From Scolanthus callimorphus (Eukaryota; Cnidaria; Anthozoa; Actiniaria; Edwardsiidae): a stretch of DNA of 64,000 nt. Both the position numbers and the translations under genes were made by a program. Positions 1-11,318 of this stretch are shown piece by piece. The notes beneath the pieces are model-generated. The model did no database searches and was not told the origin of the DNA. It saw nothing but the letters and a program-made list of their open reading frames with translations. Where the stretch lies: NCBI GenBank assembly GCA_033964015.1, contig CM066915.1:14920372-14984371 (forward strand), in the 5' to 3' direction. The number at the start of each line of letters is the position of its first letter. Position 1 is the stretch's first letter.

Positions 1-895
1 GGTCCACAGTAGCTGGGATATTATTAAAAGTATTTAAAAAAAGCTTATTTTAAAAGCTTATTTTATTTTAAAAAGCTTAAAAGCAAATAAAGATGTTAAA
101 AAAGAAATGTTAAACTATTGCTAAATGATCCCTCCTTATCGTCCTCCAAGTTTAATATCCGTCACACGAATATTATAAAAGTTATGACCGAATTTATATT
201 AACAGAACAAGCGACTTTTCGTGGAGTCCCCTTAATCCGCTGGATTCGAACGTTCTAGAATAATGTCTAATGTGGGATCATTCGACCTTCTTTTTTTGAC
301 ATTCAACTTTGAAGAAAATTATAAGAGCTAAACTTGCAGTACAAGATAGAGCCAAAAAATGACCATGAAAGTGACCATGAAAACACGAGCTATTATGGTT
401 AGCGGCTCAAAAGCATTAGCAAAGAAACTCCTTATCAGTAACACTGGCCCGAAGACCCTATTTGCGCGGTTAAACCCTATTTTTAGGGTTTAAAATCAGG
501 CCTCTGGTACCTTTTGGGGGTAAAATTCGAAGACTTGCAATTTTTGTCAGATACCTATTTTTTTCAGGTACCTATTAGAGGTCTGTTCTAGCAAATCACA
601 CTTGTTGGTAGCCTGAATTTCAGACGTATTTTCCCTCGTAAAAAAATACGAGAAAAAATTACGAGGGAAAATACGTCTTGTTAGTACCTTTTAGGGGTAA
701 AAATCAACTAAGCGACGCCATGTTTGGTACCTTTTAGGGGTAAAATCGAAAGTTCCCGACGAGCACCCCCGCCCCAAAAATAGAGGAGTCCCCCCCGGGC
801 CTATTTGCGCATTAGGCATATATGTTTCACATAACCAGTCTAATCAAAGGGCTCAGCTAAACTCATTCATGAAGAGGGGGGCGTAGGGGACCCTC
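1..895. other. Non-coding, no gene seen
   Basis: No convincing exon or mobile-element protein is visible. The stretch has several short motifs of the form TACCTTTTAGGGGTAAAA (near 508, 686 and 726) that suggest an old repeat family. Similar text recurs near 2,040, 47,790 and 53,580. A strong hairpin is listed separately. Confidence 0.6.
622..678. repeat. Perfect 20-bp-arm hairpin
   Basis: Positions 622-641 and 659-678 are exact reverse complements (AGACGTATTTTCCCTCGTAA), separated by a 17-nt A-rich loop. It is a short foldback with no associated ORF. Either a small MITE remnant or a structural repeat would fit. Confidence 0.85.
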
Positions 896-1022
896 AAATA
901 CCGTAATATCGCGTCCAGAAATATAATCGCAAATACCGTAATATCGCGTCCAGAAATATAATCGCAAATACCGTAATATCGCGTCCAGAAATATAATCGC
1001 AAATACCGTAATATCGCGTCCA
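896..1022. repeat. Minisatellite, 35-bp unit, about 3.6 copies
   Basis: The unit, beginning AAATACCGTAATATCGCGTC, repeats at 896, 931, 966 and 1,001 with essentially no divergence. The short ORFs that cross it are products of the repeat and are not genes. Confidence 0.95.
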
Positions 1023-1657
1023 AAATTTGCAAATATCTAGAACTCGCAAGACAATACAATAATCATTGCATTTGACTGACCGTGTAAATAAAACTTGCTC
1101 AGGAAGCCCAACGCGGATTGTTTCCGCGTTGCAAAACTTCAACACAGCCAAATAGAATTTGTAGCGCCACATTTGTAGGAGAAAAAGGTTCGTAGAATAA
1201 AATAATCAGTGAACAACACGGACTCTGATGACGTTTGCAACCTGTGCATTTTACTCATGCAAGGGAGTTTGGATACTGACCAACGCGAGCGAAGCGATCC
1301 GAGATGAGTCGCGGCCCTTAGGTGTTGGCTCTCTTCAACCATCTCCATTCACCCTTCAGGTACATTATTAATCTAGTATATTAGTAATTGATTCTTTATT
1401 GATTGTATTTAGGATTTTATAAGCACGTTTGGTCGCATCTTTTGATGTATTTTAGAATCGTGTTTGTATAATCCCTACGGTTTCAAAGTTATGATCGGAA
1501 TGTTAAGACTGTAACTAGAATGTAGTCCTTATACTGATTTCATGATTTATTTCAGAATTTATAATCGAGTTGAATTAAAAGGAAAAACCTGAGGCCGGTT
1601 GCCAATTCTCCTTACGAGCGTCCACATTACCAGAAGCTTCCGAATTTTTCTCCGCAT

Positions 1658-1748
1658 ATCCCATAACTCTCTGCGCGCCCTGTTAAAACTATCCCACGAT
1701 TCATTGCGCGCCCTGCTAAATCTATCCCACAAATCTTTGCGCGCCCTA
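1658..1748. repeat. Minisatellite, 33-bp unit, about 3 copies
   Basis: A unit of the form ATCCCAC...GCGCGCCCT...AAA repeats about every 33 bp at 1,658, 1,691 and 1,724. The copies differ by several substitutions. Confidence 0.8.
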
Positions 1749-3720
1749 AAAACAAAACCGGAAAGCGTCTGGGTACGAGACTGAATGAACAGTCACATTT
1801 GCTTGAGCACTAAAATTAGCACGCTAATTAGGGAGAAATGGCTCAGGCATAACGCCATTATGCGGAGCATAAATAAAATAGCATCTAAGAATACCGTCGT
1901 CGATGTGAAATACTAAACATTCGACAGTCGACACTGGGACTCTCATATATTTTGGTCGGGGATGATCGTCGGGAATTTTCATGCAGTTACATAGAAAAGA
2001 TACCAAAAAGGAAGTGGCTCAAATAATGTGTTATCCTAAAAGATACCCATCAAAAAATTCTGCCTTTAATGTTGTCTAATTTAACGTCTTCTTATCGAGT
2101 AATCTCTCTCTTTCTTACGCGGTTTTTAGAAGCTCCATCATGAGACAAAACAATTTGGACACATATTTGGCCCTAAAAGATACCAATCAATCTCCCTCAA
2201 ATCTTATTGCAGATCAAGAACACCACTAAAAGAGACCAAACCCCGTGATTTTAACCTCTAAAAGTTACGACGATCATGCCGACCAACAAATATATGGGAT
2301 AGGCAAAAATATAGGCTTAAATAGCATTCACTTGTTTGAATGGGATAAGAATAATCGTTGTCTTGTTACAGATATTTGTTTGGTTCAAAATTTAATACAG
2401 TTTTCCACAAAAACGGAAGCATGGCGACTTATCGTTTTTCTCTCCGTGTGTTGACATCGAATATGGTTTAAAAAAATACGGGAAACTGAAATGCGAATAA
2501 TAATATCAGCTTAAAACATTCTTACCTTCTTTTAACGCCTAAGGAAGACCTTTAGTCTCCTTATAGAAAACTACATGTTTTTTTAAAAAAGGATCCATGT
2601 TGAGAACACTGCCTGAGGTTTGTTATGAATGGATGCATGCAGACAGTCGTGGACATGTAAACCCAAACTCCAAAAGCTTTTATATAGAGGATGTTAGGCT
2701 AATGAGTGTATTGAATGGTAAAGTGTGTCGGTAGACTCTAACGGCTACTAATGACGAAGCTCTTTTAGCGGCGCTTTGTGCACGCAACTAGGGCTATCCC
2801 GTCACCTGTCGAAACGAATGTTTCCAAAACAGTGGTCTGTTTTTAATTTCATTTGATTAAAAAAAAAAACAAGTTCTTTAAAATAGTGCCAAGATCTTAC
2901 AAACACTGGGTAAAATAAACTTTGGTGCTTAGCATGCTTTACGGTGTCGGTTGAGGTACAGGTGGGTTTCCAATAGCCGAATGACGCTCCAATCCTCATG
3001 GGCCACGACAGTAATTTATGGAGCCTCGACTTGAGGTTATTGTTTGTAGACATTGAACATGGCCTAGTCTGTCGAATTGACACCAAGTAAGCTGATTGTT
3101 TTTGAAGTCAAGTCACAGCGGAGTATTAAGTGCCCCGAAAATACTACTAGGCTCTACAAATAGCTTTTAGATCAAAGGGCTACGATTATAAATACCATTA
3201 AAAGTTTAAAAGTCCTTTGAGCTAATTGTGCTAGGTTTGAAATCCAAGACCTCATATCGGCTTCAAGAGTACTTCACGTGGTGCAAGTGTCACGTGCAAG
3301 CTCTGATTGGCGCATCACCTCATAAATAGAGCGGTATTCATATCATGACTGTAGTGAAGCCAATCGCAAAGTGATTACACCAATTCTGAACAAAACCTAT
3401 AGGAGTAATTACAAAGTAATGCGAATTACTCACGACAGTCATGTGAAATCCACTCTAATGTATGACAATTTGCAATACCCCAAACTCTAAGGTCTCCAGG
3501 CTTTCTATCTCACGAATACGTTTAACATTTCACTAATCCCTATAAATAATTAAGATGGAATGCAACTGCAAACCTCGAAAATCGAATACGAATTCGTCAA
3601 AATCGTTTCTGATTCAATAGATTTTATAAAATGCACAGTAACACAGCTAAAAACCATTCGCTCAGAACTTTGAAAATATATTTTCTCAAGTTTCGGAGGA
3701 CAGAGTTTTTCCAAAAATAG
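1749..3720. other. Non-coding, no gene seen
   Basis: I looked on both strands for exons with splice sites and for transposon proteins and found none that I can defend. Motifs of the CCCTAAAAGATACC type near 2,035-2,230 belong to the same diffuse repeat family as at 508-760. Confidence 0.5.
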
Positions 3721-3816
3721 TGGCAGCCCTTCCCCGCTAAATAGTGGCAGCCCTTCCCCGCTAAATAGTGGCAGCCCTTCCCCGCTAAATAATGGCAGCC
3801 CTTCCCCGCTAAATAA
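3721..3816. repeat. Minisatellite, 24-bp unit, 4 copies
   Basis: Four copies of a 24-bp unit (core CAGCCCTTCCCCGCTAAATA) run head to tail at 3,721, 3,745, 3,769 and 3,793, with one substitution in the last copies. The unit length is a multiple of 3, so it keeps frames open on the minus strand, giving repetitive ORFs that I do not regard as genes. Confidence 0.95.
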
Positions 3817-4030
3817 TTTGGTGTTGTCGCAGACATCAAAAGCTTTTCGAAAATGCCAAAAACAAAAACGTTGATTTGAAATTTCTCGTGTCAAATTTAT
3901 TTTTTCCACCAGAACGGAGAAGGTTTGATCCTTTATTTCAGCAAGGAAGATTGAGACTTTGTATTGAATAAATTAGTATCTCATTAGAAATGCAAGGGGC
4001 TTTTATATGGCTAGATGACATATTCAAGTG

Positions 4031-4198
4031 AGTGGGCCATATTCAAGGGCCACTTATGAGTGGGCCATATTCAAGGGTCACTTATGAGTGGGCCACATTT
4101 AAGGGTCACTTATGAGTGGGCCACATTCAAGGGTCACTTATGAGTGGGCCACATTCAAGGGTCACTTATGAGTGGGCCACATTCAAGGGTCATTTATG
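4031..4198. repeat. Minisatellite, 28-bp unit, 6 copies
   Basis: Six tandem copies (4,031, 4,059, 4,087, 4,115, 4,143, 4,171) of a unit containing AGTGGGCCACATTCAAGGGT. Only a few positions vary. Confidence 0.95.
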
Positions 4199-4495
4199 AT
4201 TGATCCAGATAAATCCTTTGAATAAAAGACGAGTTCACGCTTTCGATTGCATCATGGGTAATCAGGGCAAGATCAGGGGAGGATCCAGGCTTTTGAAAGG
4301 GGGGGGCTGCGTTTCTTTGTTAGTGAAGAGCTAGATTTTTTCAGTAGGGCTACTAAAGCCTACATTTTTACCGCATCCAACGCACTTCCCCTGGATCCGC
4401 CACTGAAGACTATGGCAAAAAATAATTGTATCCTAGGAGAAACAAGACTGGGATCCTATATACTAATTACGATTTTGAGACGGCAATTCCACAAA

Positions 4496-5487
4496 GTATC
4501 GCGATTCACCCTGCCACTCTGTGTTGTTGTGAGCCGTCAATATTTTGTGGTATTGACGGCTCAAAAAGAGCTAGCAAAATTCAACTTTTTTCGCACGAAT
4601 TTATGTTTCATTTCATTGTCAATAGTTAGAAATAACGTTTAGCTATATTTCTAGCAATATCTTATGGCAGAAAGAGATTTTTTTCGCCGAAAAAGATGGA
4701 AAAATGTAAACAGAAAATGCTCGAGCTCGTGCGAAAAGCCCATGTGATTGCGTGAGATCGTGCGTAAATGTAATGAGAATTGAAATTTCAATCGACAATA
4801 AATAGCACTATTTCTTGCCATTTCCTCCAGAAAATCTTCAAGAATCGCGATACAATATTAATTACGATTTTGAGACGGCAATTCCACAAAATATTGACGG
4901 CGTTGGAAGAAAATATTTTCACGTATTGGGCTCCGTCGCTGCGCGACTCCGCCCAATACGTGAACATATTTTCTCCCAACTAGCCGTCAATATTTTGTGG
5001 AATTGCCGTCTCAAAATCGTAATTAGTATATAATATTGACGGCTAGTTGGGAGAAAATACGTGAAAATATTTTCTTCCAACGCCGTCAATATTTTGTGGA
5101 ATTGCCGTCTCAAAATCGTAATTAATATTGTATCGCGATTCTTGAAGATTTTCTGGAGGAAATGGCAAGAAATAGTGCTATTTATTGTCGATTGAAATTT
5201 CAATTCTCATTACATTTACGCACGATCTCACGCAATCACATGGGCTTTTCGCACGAGCTCGAGCATTTTCTGTTTACATTTTTCCATCTTTTTCGGCGAA
5301 AAAAATCTCTTTCTGCCATAAGATATTGCTAGAAATATAGCTAAACGTTATTTCTAACTATTGACAATGAAATGAAACATAAATTCGTGCGAAAAAAGTT
5401 GAATTTTGCTAGCTCTTTTTGAGCCGTCAATACCACAAAATATTGACGGCTCACAACAACACAGAGTGGCAGGGTGAATCGCGATAC
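4496..5487. repeat. Near 1-kb palindrome (foldback element)
   Basis: The sequence starting GTATCGCGATTCACCCTGCC at 4,496 is matched in reverse complement by the sequence ending at 5,487, so almost 1 kb folds back on itself. The left arm has an extra inner hairpin around 4,915-4,975 (GGGCTCCGTCGCTGCGCGAC) that the right arm lacks. Short TIR-like ends containing CTAATTACGATTTTGAGACG occur at 4,457-4,494 and at the centre (about 4,995-5,030). This suggests that two copies of one TIR element fused in inverted orientation. A single arm recurs at 10,784-11,318. Confidence 0.93.
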
Positions 5488-6160
5488 TCAATAGAATTAA
5501 TCATTTTCGACCTTTCCCATATCCAAAGTTATTATATAGGTGTAAAGAAGTGGTGTTATCGATTTCAAGTACATTAGCTGCTTCTGATGATTTGTTGTCA
5601 AAGAAGCATTTTTTCATACAATCCTTGTACACTTTAGCCGGTGTAAAAACACTTGCCCCTGGGAGCACGATCTCGTCACAAATAATGAGCCATATAAGGT
5701 GCGTTCTGAAACATCAGACGTCCCCCAAACGACGAAATGGAGATCCTCCTTAAAAATGATTTTACAGCTCCGCCCCGTTTGTTAAATCGAATTTACCATC
5801 GATTAAAAAGATTCGATAATCATTAAACATATTTGGAGAATCCTCGGAAAAGGTGGCGAAACCCCCTTGGATTTCGGGAGAGGGAGGGGACGCATAGGTC
5901 CTCGGTTTAAGTTACCTTCTCCAACCTTCTCTTCTACATCATGCAGTGCATTTACATAAAACTTTGCCTTTGATTTTCTGCTTTCTTTTTTTCTGATTTT
6001 CTGTATAGAATAGAAGGAAAGGGCGACTCACAGCAGGTGAACCAAATGCTATAACCTTTTTTTTCAAACCAATATTTTCAATTTCTTTCCATTTCATTAT
6101 TCACTCAGATGATCAAGACACAAATTGAAGGTCCGACTCTGATTCAGATAACAAAACTAA
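5488..6160. other. Non-coding, no gene seen
   Basis: A 67-codon frame at 5,550-5,753 (+) has no recognisable domain and no splice context. I treat the stretch as intergenic or intronic. Confidence 0.5.
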
Positions 6161-6371
6161 GGCCTAGTACATACGCCGCTCTTATCATGAGCCGATCCAA
6201 TTGCAAAATCTCGATAAAACAATATTGTTCGTCCATCTCTGGTCTGCCTATCACCTAGACTATTCTAAATCATACCGGTAATGTAGAATCCATTTAAATG
6301 CCCCGATTTTCGCGTTTTTCACGGCAACAGGTTGGATCGGCTCATGATAAGAGCGGCGTATGTACTAGGCC
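6161..6371. mobile_element. MITE with 40-bp perfect TIRs, TAA target duplication
   Basis: The 40 bases from 6,161 (starting GGCCTAGTACATACGCCGCT) are exactly inverted at 6,332-6,371. The element is flanked by TAA at 6,158-6,160 and 6,372-6,374. A 3-bp TWA duplication with GGC-type ends is characteristic of PIF/Harbinger elements, so this is most likely a non-autonomous Harbinger MITE of 211 bp. It carries no ORF of its own. Confidence 0.85.
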
Positions 6372-6566
6372 TAAATCATCAACATACAACAGACAGTTGC
6401 ACGCGAAGCCATCCAAATTCTCTGGGCGACAACTTGATACCTGTCAGTTGGGCTCCACTCAAGCTGTTTTCTTGAAGGCTACTTTGTCCTTTTAATCAGA
6501 AAGCTAGCCTGACATAACAAAGCTGACCATAAGCATCCCTACAACAACAACAAAAAAAAAACATTC

Positions 6567-6708
6567 TCACTTGTTTTTGATGAAGAACACTCGTATCATG
6601 ACCACTGGAATACTTACTGTTATGGCAAGAAACCAATAATAAGCACCAGAACAGTCAGAATACTTCGGGGTAAAATTCTTCCAGTCTTGGCTTGAGTTAT
6701 GTTTACAG
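6567..6708 (-). CDS. Putative last exon of TMEM179-like membrane protein
   Basis: On the minus strand an acceptor (CATTTTAG) at 6,709-6,710 precedes a frame that supplies the third base of a codon and then 46 residues. These comprise a Cys- and Asn-rich extracellular stretch (about 20 aa) and one hydrophobic helix ending in a basic tail (KNK) and TGA at 6,567-6,569. The phase fits the exon at 46,461-46,571, which ends two bases into a codon. In the TMEM179 family a WC-containing helix is followed by an extracellular loop and a fourth helix, as here. Donor-like sites lie inside the exon (GTAAGTAT near 6,612) and at its end (CAAGTGAGA), so a further 3' exon is possible. The link to the exon 40 kb away is inferred from phase and topology only. 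Confidence 0.55.
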
Positions 6709-6942
6709 CTAAAATGCACAGTAGGATTGGTTAGTATCATGGCTAGAACAATATCATCCTTCAGTTTAATCTGCTCTATTTATGTTCTATTTATGCTCTA
6801 TTTAGGAAGTTCAGAAAGGGGAACTAACTTACTATAAAGTTGTTGGTGGTAGAAAAACTCCTTTCTCGTTTCACAGGAAACCATGGGAAATTCGTCGGGT
6901 CTGGAATGCAGGTCAGCTCACAAATAGCAGGTTACAGGACAA

Positions 6943-7060
6943 ATATCCCAGGTTGCGTGTTGCATGTAAGCCACAACCTGGGACATGTAACACGCAACCT
7001 CTGTCCTGGGACATGTAACACGCAACCTGGGACGTGCAACCCGCAACCTGTGTTACATGT
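6943..7060. repeat. 21-bp minisatellite, array A
   Basis: Degenerate copies of a 21-bp unit, core CCTGGGACATGTAACACGCA, abut the left end of a LINE fragment. The same unit forms arrays at 7,703-7,814, 8,126-8,345, 11,491-11,580 and 11,894-12,135. Frames through these arrays stay open because 21 is divisible by 3. They are not genes. Confidence 0.9.
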
Positions 7061-7062
7061 TT

Positions 7063-7690
7063 TTGTGATGCGTTCGTTCCATGTCAACTGCTGATCAAAG
7101 TGCACTCCGAGCAATTTTATCGACCTTACTCGCTCGAGCGATTTGCCCTGGCAACTAACATTTAGCTGTACGTTGTCCAAGTTGTGAAAACGGGCCATTT
7201 GTGGTGTCGAGAAGAGTAGCCATTTAGACTTTGTTGAGTTTAAAGCAAGATTAGAATCAGCAGAATAATCTTCTAATCGACCAATAACATCATTTATCTT
7301 GGCAGTGCAATTTTACAGCTCAGATGCCTTAAAGTGTAGAAAAAAGGTTCAAAAACCTTTGACAGTGCGGGAAGAATAAATACCGGGCGAAAATCAGAAA
7401 ATCATTTATAGCATAGTCAATTTTGGGAATGGCCGTAATTCTTGCTATTTTCCAGACGCGAGAAAAGTACGACAAAGAGATACAGGAGTTGATGATGTGT
7501 GTCAGAGGGCTCATTAAATGTTCCCCAACTAGCTTGAGGTATTTGACCGGGATTTGATCCGCGCCGGTGGAAGTGTCTGAGCGAAGTTGATTTAATTCTT
7601 TTAAGACTTCACCTGCAAACACTTCACGGAGTTTGAAGGAATGGTCGTCAAGTTCCAAGAGAGATTCGATTAAATTCTGTAGCTGTGGCA
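7063..7690 (-). pseudogene. Truncated non-LTR retrotransposon reverse transcriptase
   Basis: Minus-strand frames encode two parts of a non-LTR reverse transcriptase. At 7,329-7,690 there is the early finger region (TSTGADQIPVKYLK and a stretch ending RITAIPK). At 7,063-7,320 there is the later region (LALNSTKSKWL..., then IKLLGVHFDQQLTWNERI). In families such as CR1/L2/Rex these motifs flank the catalytic YADD box, which is missing here, so the copy is internally deleted by several hundred bases. The fragment is bounded on both sides by arrays of the 21-bp minisatellite. It is non-functional. Confidence 0.8.
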
Positions 7691-7702
7691 CTGTCCGGGA
7701 TG

Positions 7703-7814
7703 GGTATGTAACACGCAACCTTTGACATGCAACCCGCAACCTGGGACATGTAAAACACAACCTGGGACATGTAACCCACAAGCTGGGACGTGTAACACGC
7801 AACCTGGGACATCA
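7703..7814. repeat. 21-bp minisatellite, array B
   Basis: About five degenerate units with the CCTGGGACATGTAA core. The array sits directly right of the LINE fragment and marks the left edge of the duplicated block. Confidence 0.9.
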
Positions 7815-9117
7815 GTGTTCCCACGGGTCCTTGAAAACCTGGAAAGTCATGGATTTTAGAAATGTCCTTTTCCAGGCCTGGAAAGTCCTGGAATTTTTAC
7901 AAAAGCCCATCAAATCATTAAAAGTCATGGAAATATTCTCCTGAAGAAATATTTACAAGATGTTGGGTGTGTTTCTTGTAATTGAATGAAAGGATACCCA
8001 TGTAGCTCTTATCGTGCGCGAAAACCGGCATTTTTCATTATGAAAGGTCATTAAATTTTTGGAAACGTCTTTGAAAAGGTCCTTAAAATTCCTGGAATTT
8101 TGAAAGCTGAAAAAAGTGGGAACCCTGGACATGTAACACGCAACCTGGGACATGAAACCCACAACCTGGGAAATGTAACACGCAACCTGGGACATTTAAC
8201 CCACAACCTGGGACATGTAACACGCAACCTGGGACATGAAACCCACAACCTGGGACATGTAACACGCAACCTGGGACATTTAACCCACAACCTGGGACAT
8301 GTGACCCATGAACCTGGGACATGTGACCCATGAACCTGGGACATTGTGTTTTATCATTGTTTTTTTCAATAGATGCAAAGTTCTTTCTTTTTCAATTAAC
8401 AATGATCACATACACGCAGAATGCAGTGGTTTGCAACTTCCTAGTTTTTAAGAAATTGTACCGAAAACCCCCAAACGAGGTTTGTTTGTATGTGCATCGC
8501 ACCCCCCTAATTATACATATCTATTATTTGTTTTAATGTTCATAAATTAGAAGCATTCATGATTATGTGCATTTCACATCAGATCAGTCGGATACTTCTA
8601 AGGCGCTTAAAAAATGGTTTCAAAATGAAGGTATTTTGAAAATAATTACCCGCGGGCCATCTTACGCGTTAGGGAAACGAAAATCGGAATATAAGGCTGT
8701 TCACGCTGACGTCATCCATTGTTATTAATGGTGCCAACCAGAGATCGATTGATTCACAGAACAAAGGGCGCTATTCAATCTACGGTTGGCACTTAGAATA
8801 TAAATAGAATGTAAATATTTTTATTGTATTCAAATTTCTTGTAATGTTTTGTATTAATGTTTTTGTGCGTGCATGTGAGGGCCATGAAATAAATGGTTAT
8901 TCTCGTTAAATCAAGAATATTTAACAATTAGTCGCTGAAGGCGACGTAAATATCGGCGACTAATTGTTTCAGTATAATTACTCAAGCGACTTTAAGATTT
9001 TTGACAAAAAAAATCGGGTTTAGGGGTATTTTTGTCTTAGTTTCTCGTAATAAAGTGCGCGCGCGATCTCCAATGCTTTCAATGTTATATTCACCTATAG
9101 GTGAATATAGCAAATTA
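7722..9117. repeat. Segmental duplication, copy 1
   Basis: This block (minisatellite, unique spacer, second minisatellite, then about 770 bp of unique sequence) is repeated almost base for base at 11,489-12,906. The copies differ mainly in minisatellite unit number and order around 8,200-8,300. Homology stops at AAATTA, where different insertions follow in each copy. It then resumes at TAAATATTC, so the two blocks are the left halves of one longer repeat. Confidence 0.93.
8126..8345. repeat. 21-bp minisatellite, array C
   Basis: About ten units alternate between GTAACACGCAA and GAAACCCACAA or TTAACCCACAA variants of CCTGGGACAT. This gives a higher-order two-unit periodicity. Confidence 0.92.
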
Positions 9118-9303
9118 TTATTCACCACATCGATGCACTGCCCAAATATGGTCATTGGAACGCCAATAGCTGTCTTCTGTACATGACAGCTATCCTGCGA
9201 TATCCGTCTCTGAGGGAAATATGATGCTTTGAGCTCGTAAATAATACACAAAAGTCATGTTTTTCGGGGTTTTTTTTTGTGCTATCGATGTGCTGAATAA
9301 TAA
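9113..9303. mobile_element. Small TIR element (MITE)
   Basis: Inverted ends of the form ATTATTATTCAGCACATCGATG bound this roughly 190-bp unit. A second copy with few differences lies at 53,063-53,245. In both places it is followed immediately by the same hairpin cassette, so MITE plus hairpin move or are duplicated together. Confidence 0.75.
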
Positions 9304-9419
9304 AACCATTATCCTACTCGATTTTGCAGAATATCGTCTGATTTTAGCCAACTCGGGACTTCGTCCCTCGTCGGCTAAGTATCAGACGATATTCTGCGCA
9401 ATCTCGCAGGATAATGGTT
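9304..9419. repeat. Hairpin cassette with GGGACTTCGTCCC loop
   Basis: Arms of about 45 nt (starting AACCATTATCCT and ending AGGATAATGGTT) enclose an inner palindrome CTCGGGACTTCGTCCCTCG. The same cassette is at 53,246-53,362. The duplicated block carries a different hairpin of the same plan at the matching position (13,930-14,043). Confidence 0.85.
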
Positions 9420-10630
9420 AAATATTCCGAACGTCTCGACCAATCAGCGCGCTACTCAAGTGATTCCGCGCGCTGATTGGTCGAGAGGAGGAACGGGTCA
9501 GGGATGAGAGAGAAACGGCCTAGAAACACTGACATAAGGGAGAAATGCTTTCAAACTGAGGGAGATGAGGCACAAAAGGGAGAAAAATCACTTTTTGCCT
9601 CGATGTGGTTTGGAGAATTCTCGAGCAGGTGCAAACACTCGCCTGCGGCTCGTGTTTCCACTGATCTGCTCTCGAATTCTCCCAACCACATCTCGGTTTA
9701 CATAAGCCTGTGCAGTCACGGGAACTGTGTTTTATTTGTTAAATAAAGATTATGATGATTATGATGATGATGAGACAGACCGGAGTTTTACGGTTGAATC
9801 TTATAGTGCTTTCGGAGTTATTTACAAGTCCCTCGAGTGTCTATATAGTAATCGGAGTTATTCACGTCTTAGAGAAGCATCAATTGTAAGAATAATACTG
9901 ATTTCAGTGATTTCCTGTGTTTGTATTTAACAATGATCTCGAAATAGTTGTATGTTAGCTAATCTTATAATATACACGCAAAAATTTCTCGATTCTGATT
10001 GGTCGAGAGTAGTGCAATTTCAATGTAATTTCAGTGCAAAAAAATGCAATTTCAGTGCTAATAATATGGATGCAAAAATTTCTCGATTCTGATTGGTCGA
10101 GAGCAGTGCAATTACAAAAGTAATTTGCACTCCAAAAAAGTAATTGCACTCAAATGAGTGCAGGTATTTCATGAAGCTGATTGGCTAAATAAACAATGGA
10201 TTTTACGAACGAGCCAATCAAATGCACGCTAGCTGTCACGCCACTCGATCTGCTTGAGCCTTGTCAACAAGATGGGAGGTCGATAGATGGCTTTGGATGG
10301 AGGGAGAAATATTCGGTTCCTTTTCTTGAAAATCATCTTCCGAAACCCTTGGAAAGCAAAATGTGAATTCCTTATGGACTTGAGCAAGACTTGTTTTAGT
10401 TTTCATTCTTTGTTATGGAAGGATATGAAGGGAAATCTTCGTTGACTGTGAATCTAGCGGCGGGAATTGCCAGCGATGAAAATGAACTAGAAGTATCAAG
10501 AACACATGCGATACGGACAGTTTTTCGGATCAAATTCCTGTCAATCTTGGTTGTTAATAGCTGTTACAAGAAAGTTTACACAAGAGAAGACTTCAGGTAT
10601 GTCTTCTGTGGAACTTTACCTAGCTATGTT
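9419..10630. repeat. Composite repeat, copy 1
   Basis: Homologous to 14,044-15,150. From 9,419 to 10,058 the copies are nearly identical. Beyond that they are diverged but alignable up to a shared splice-donor-like CTTCAGGTATGTC (about 10,593-10,605). It contains a palindrome of CCAATCAG boxes (9,434-9,486), a hairpin (9,600-9,695), a stretch of about 197 bp that also occurs in the BEL 3' LTR (9,767-9,963 and 44,527-44,732) and two TCTCGATTCTGATTGGTCGA motifs. Short ORFs inside are not recognisable. Confidence 0.85.
9434..9486. repeat. CCAATCAGCGCG palindrome
   Basis: TCTCGACCAATCAGCGCG is followed after 15-17 nt by its reverse complement. A copy is at 14,059-14,112. The arms contain the CCAAT pentamer recognised by NF-Y in animals, facing outward in both directions. 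Whether it binds anything is unknown. Confidence 0.85.
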
Positions 10631-10783
10631 CACCTTTCTGGACAATATTCTGCCCGTTTTTGGTGACCGAAAATGCACAAGCAACTAAGCTTTCAAAAGC
10701 AATTCAAACTGAAAGAAACCAACCAATTAATTAATACAGGCTCTCTTATGTTATTTTACCTTGGAATCTGAAATAAAGTGTAG

Positions 10784-11318
10784 TATCGCGATTCACCCTG
10801 CCACTCTGTGTTGTTGTGAGCCGTCAATATTTTGTGGTATTGACGGCTCAAAAAGAGCTAGCGAAATTCAACTTTTTTCGCACGAATTTATGTTTCATTT
10901 CATTGTCAATAGTTAGAAATAACGTTTAGCTATATTTCTAGCAATATCTTATGGCAGAAAGAGATTTTTTTCGCCGAAAAAGATGGAAAATGTAAACAGA
11001 AAATGCTCGAGCTCGTGCGAAAAGCCCATGTGATTGCGTGAGATCGTGCGTAAATGTAATGAGAATTGAAATTTCAATCGACAATAAATAGCACTATTTC
11101 TTGCCATTTCCTCCAGAAAATCTTCAAGAATCGCGATACAATATTAATTACGATTTTGAGACGGCAATTCCACAAAATATTGACGGCGTTGGAAGAAAAT
11201 ATTTTCACGTATTGGGCTCCGTCGCTGCGCGACTCCGCCCAATACGTGAACATATTTTCTCCTAACTAGCCGTCAATATTTTGTGGAATTGCCGTCTCAA
11301 AATCGTAATTAGTATATA
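10784..11318. repeat. Single copy of the foldback unit
   Basis: Nearly identical to the left arm of the palindrome at 4,496-5,030, with the inner hairpin but without the TIR-like left end. It shows the unit also exists as a monomer. Confidence 0.9.

Noticed and set aside
853..1172. Overlapping ORFs of 68 and 92 codons on the minus strand
   Set aside because: They run through the 35-bp tandem repeat and consist of the same short phrase repeated. No domain or start context.
3550..3909. 119-codon minus-strand ORF with repeated LFSGEGLP
   Set aside because: The repeat is the translated 24-bp minisatellite. The flanks show no protein character.
8051..8344. Several ORFs on both strands through the 21-bp arrays (also 11,818-12,120)
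   Set aside because: A 21-bp unit keeps all frames open. The products are pure repeat in every frame, so coding is not supported.
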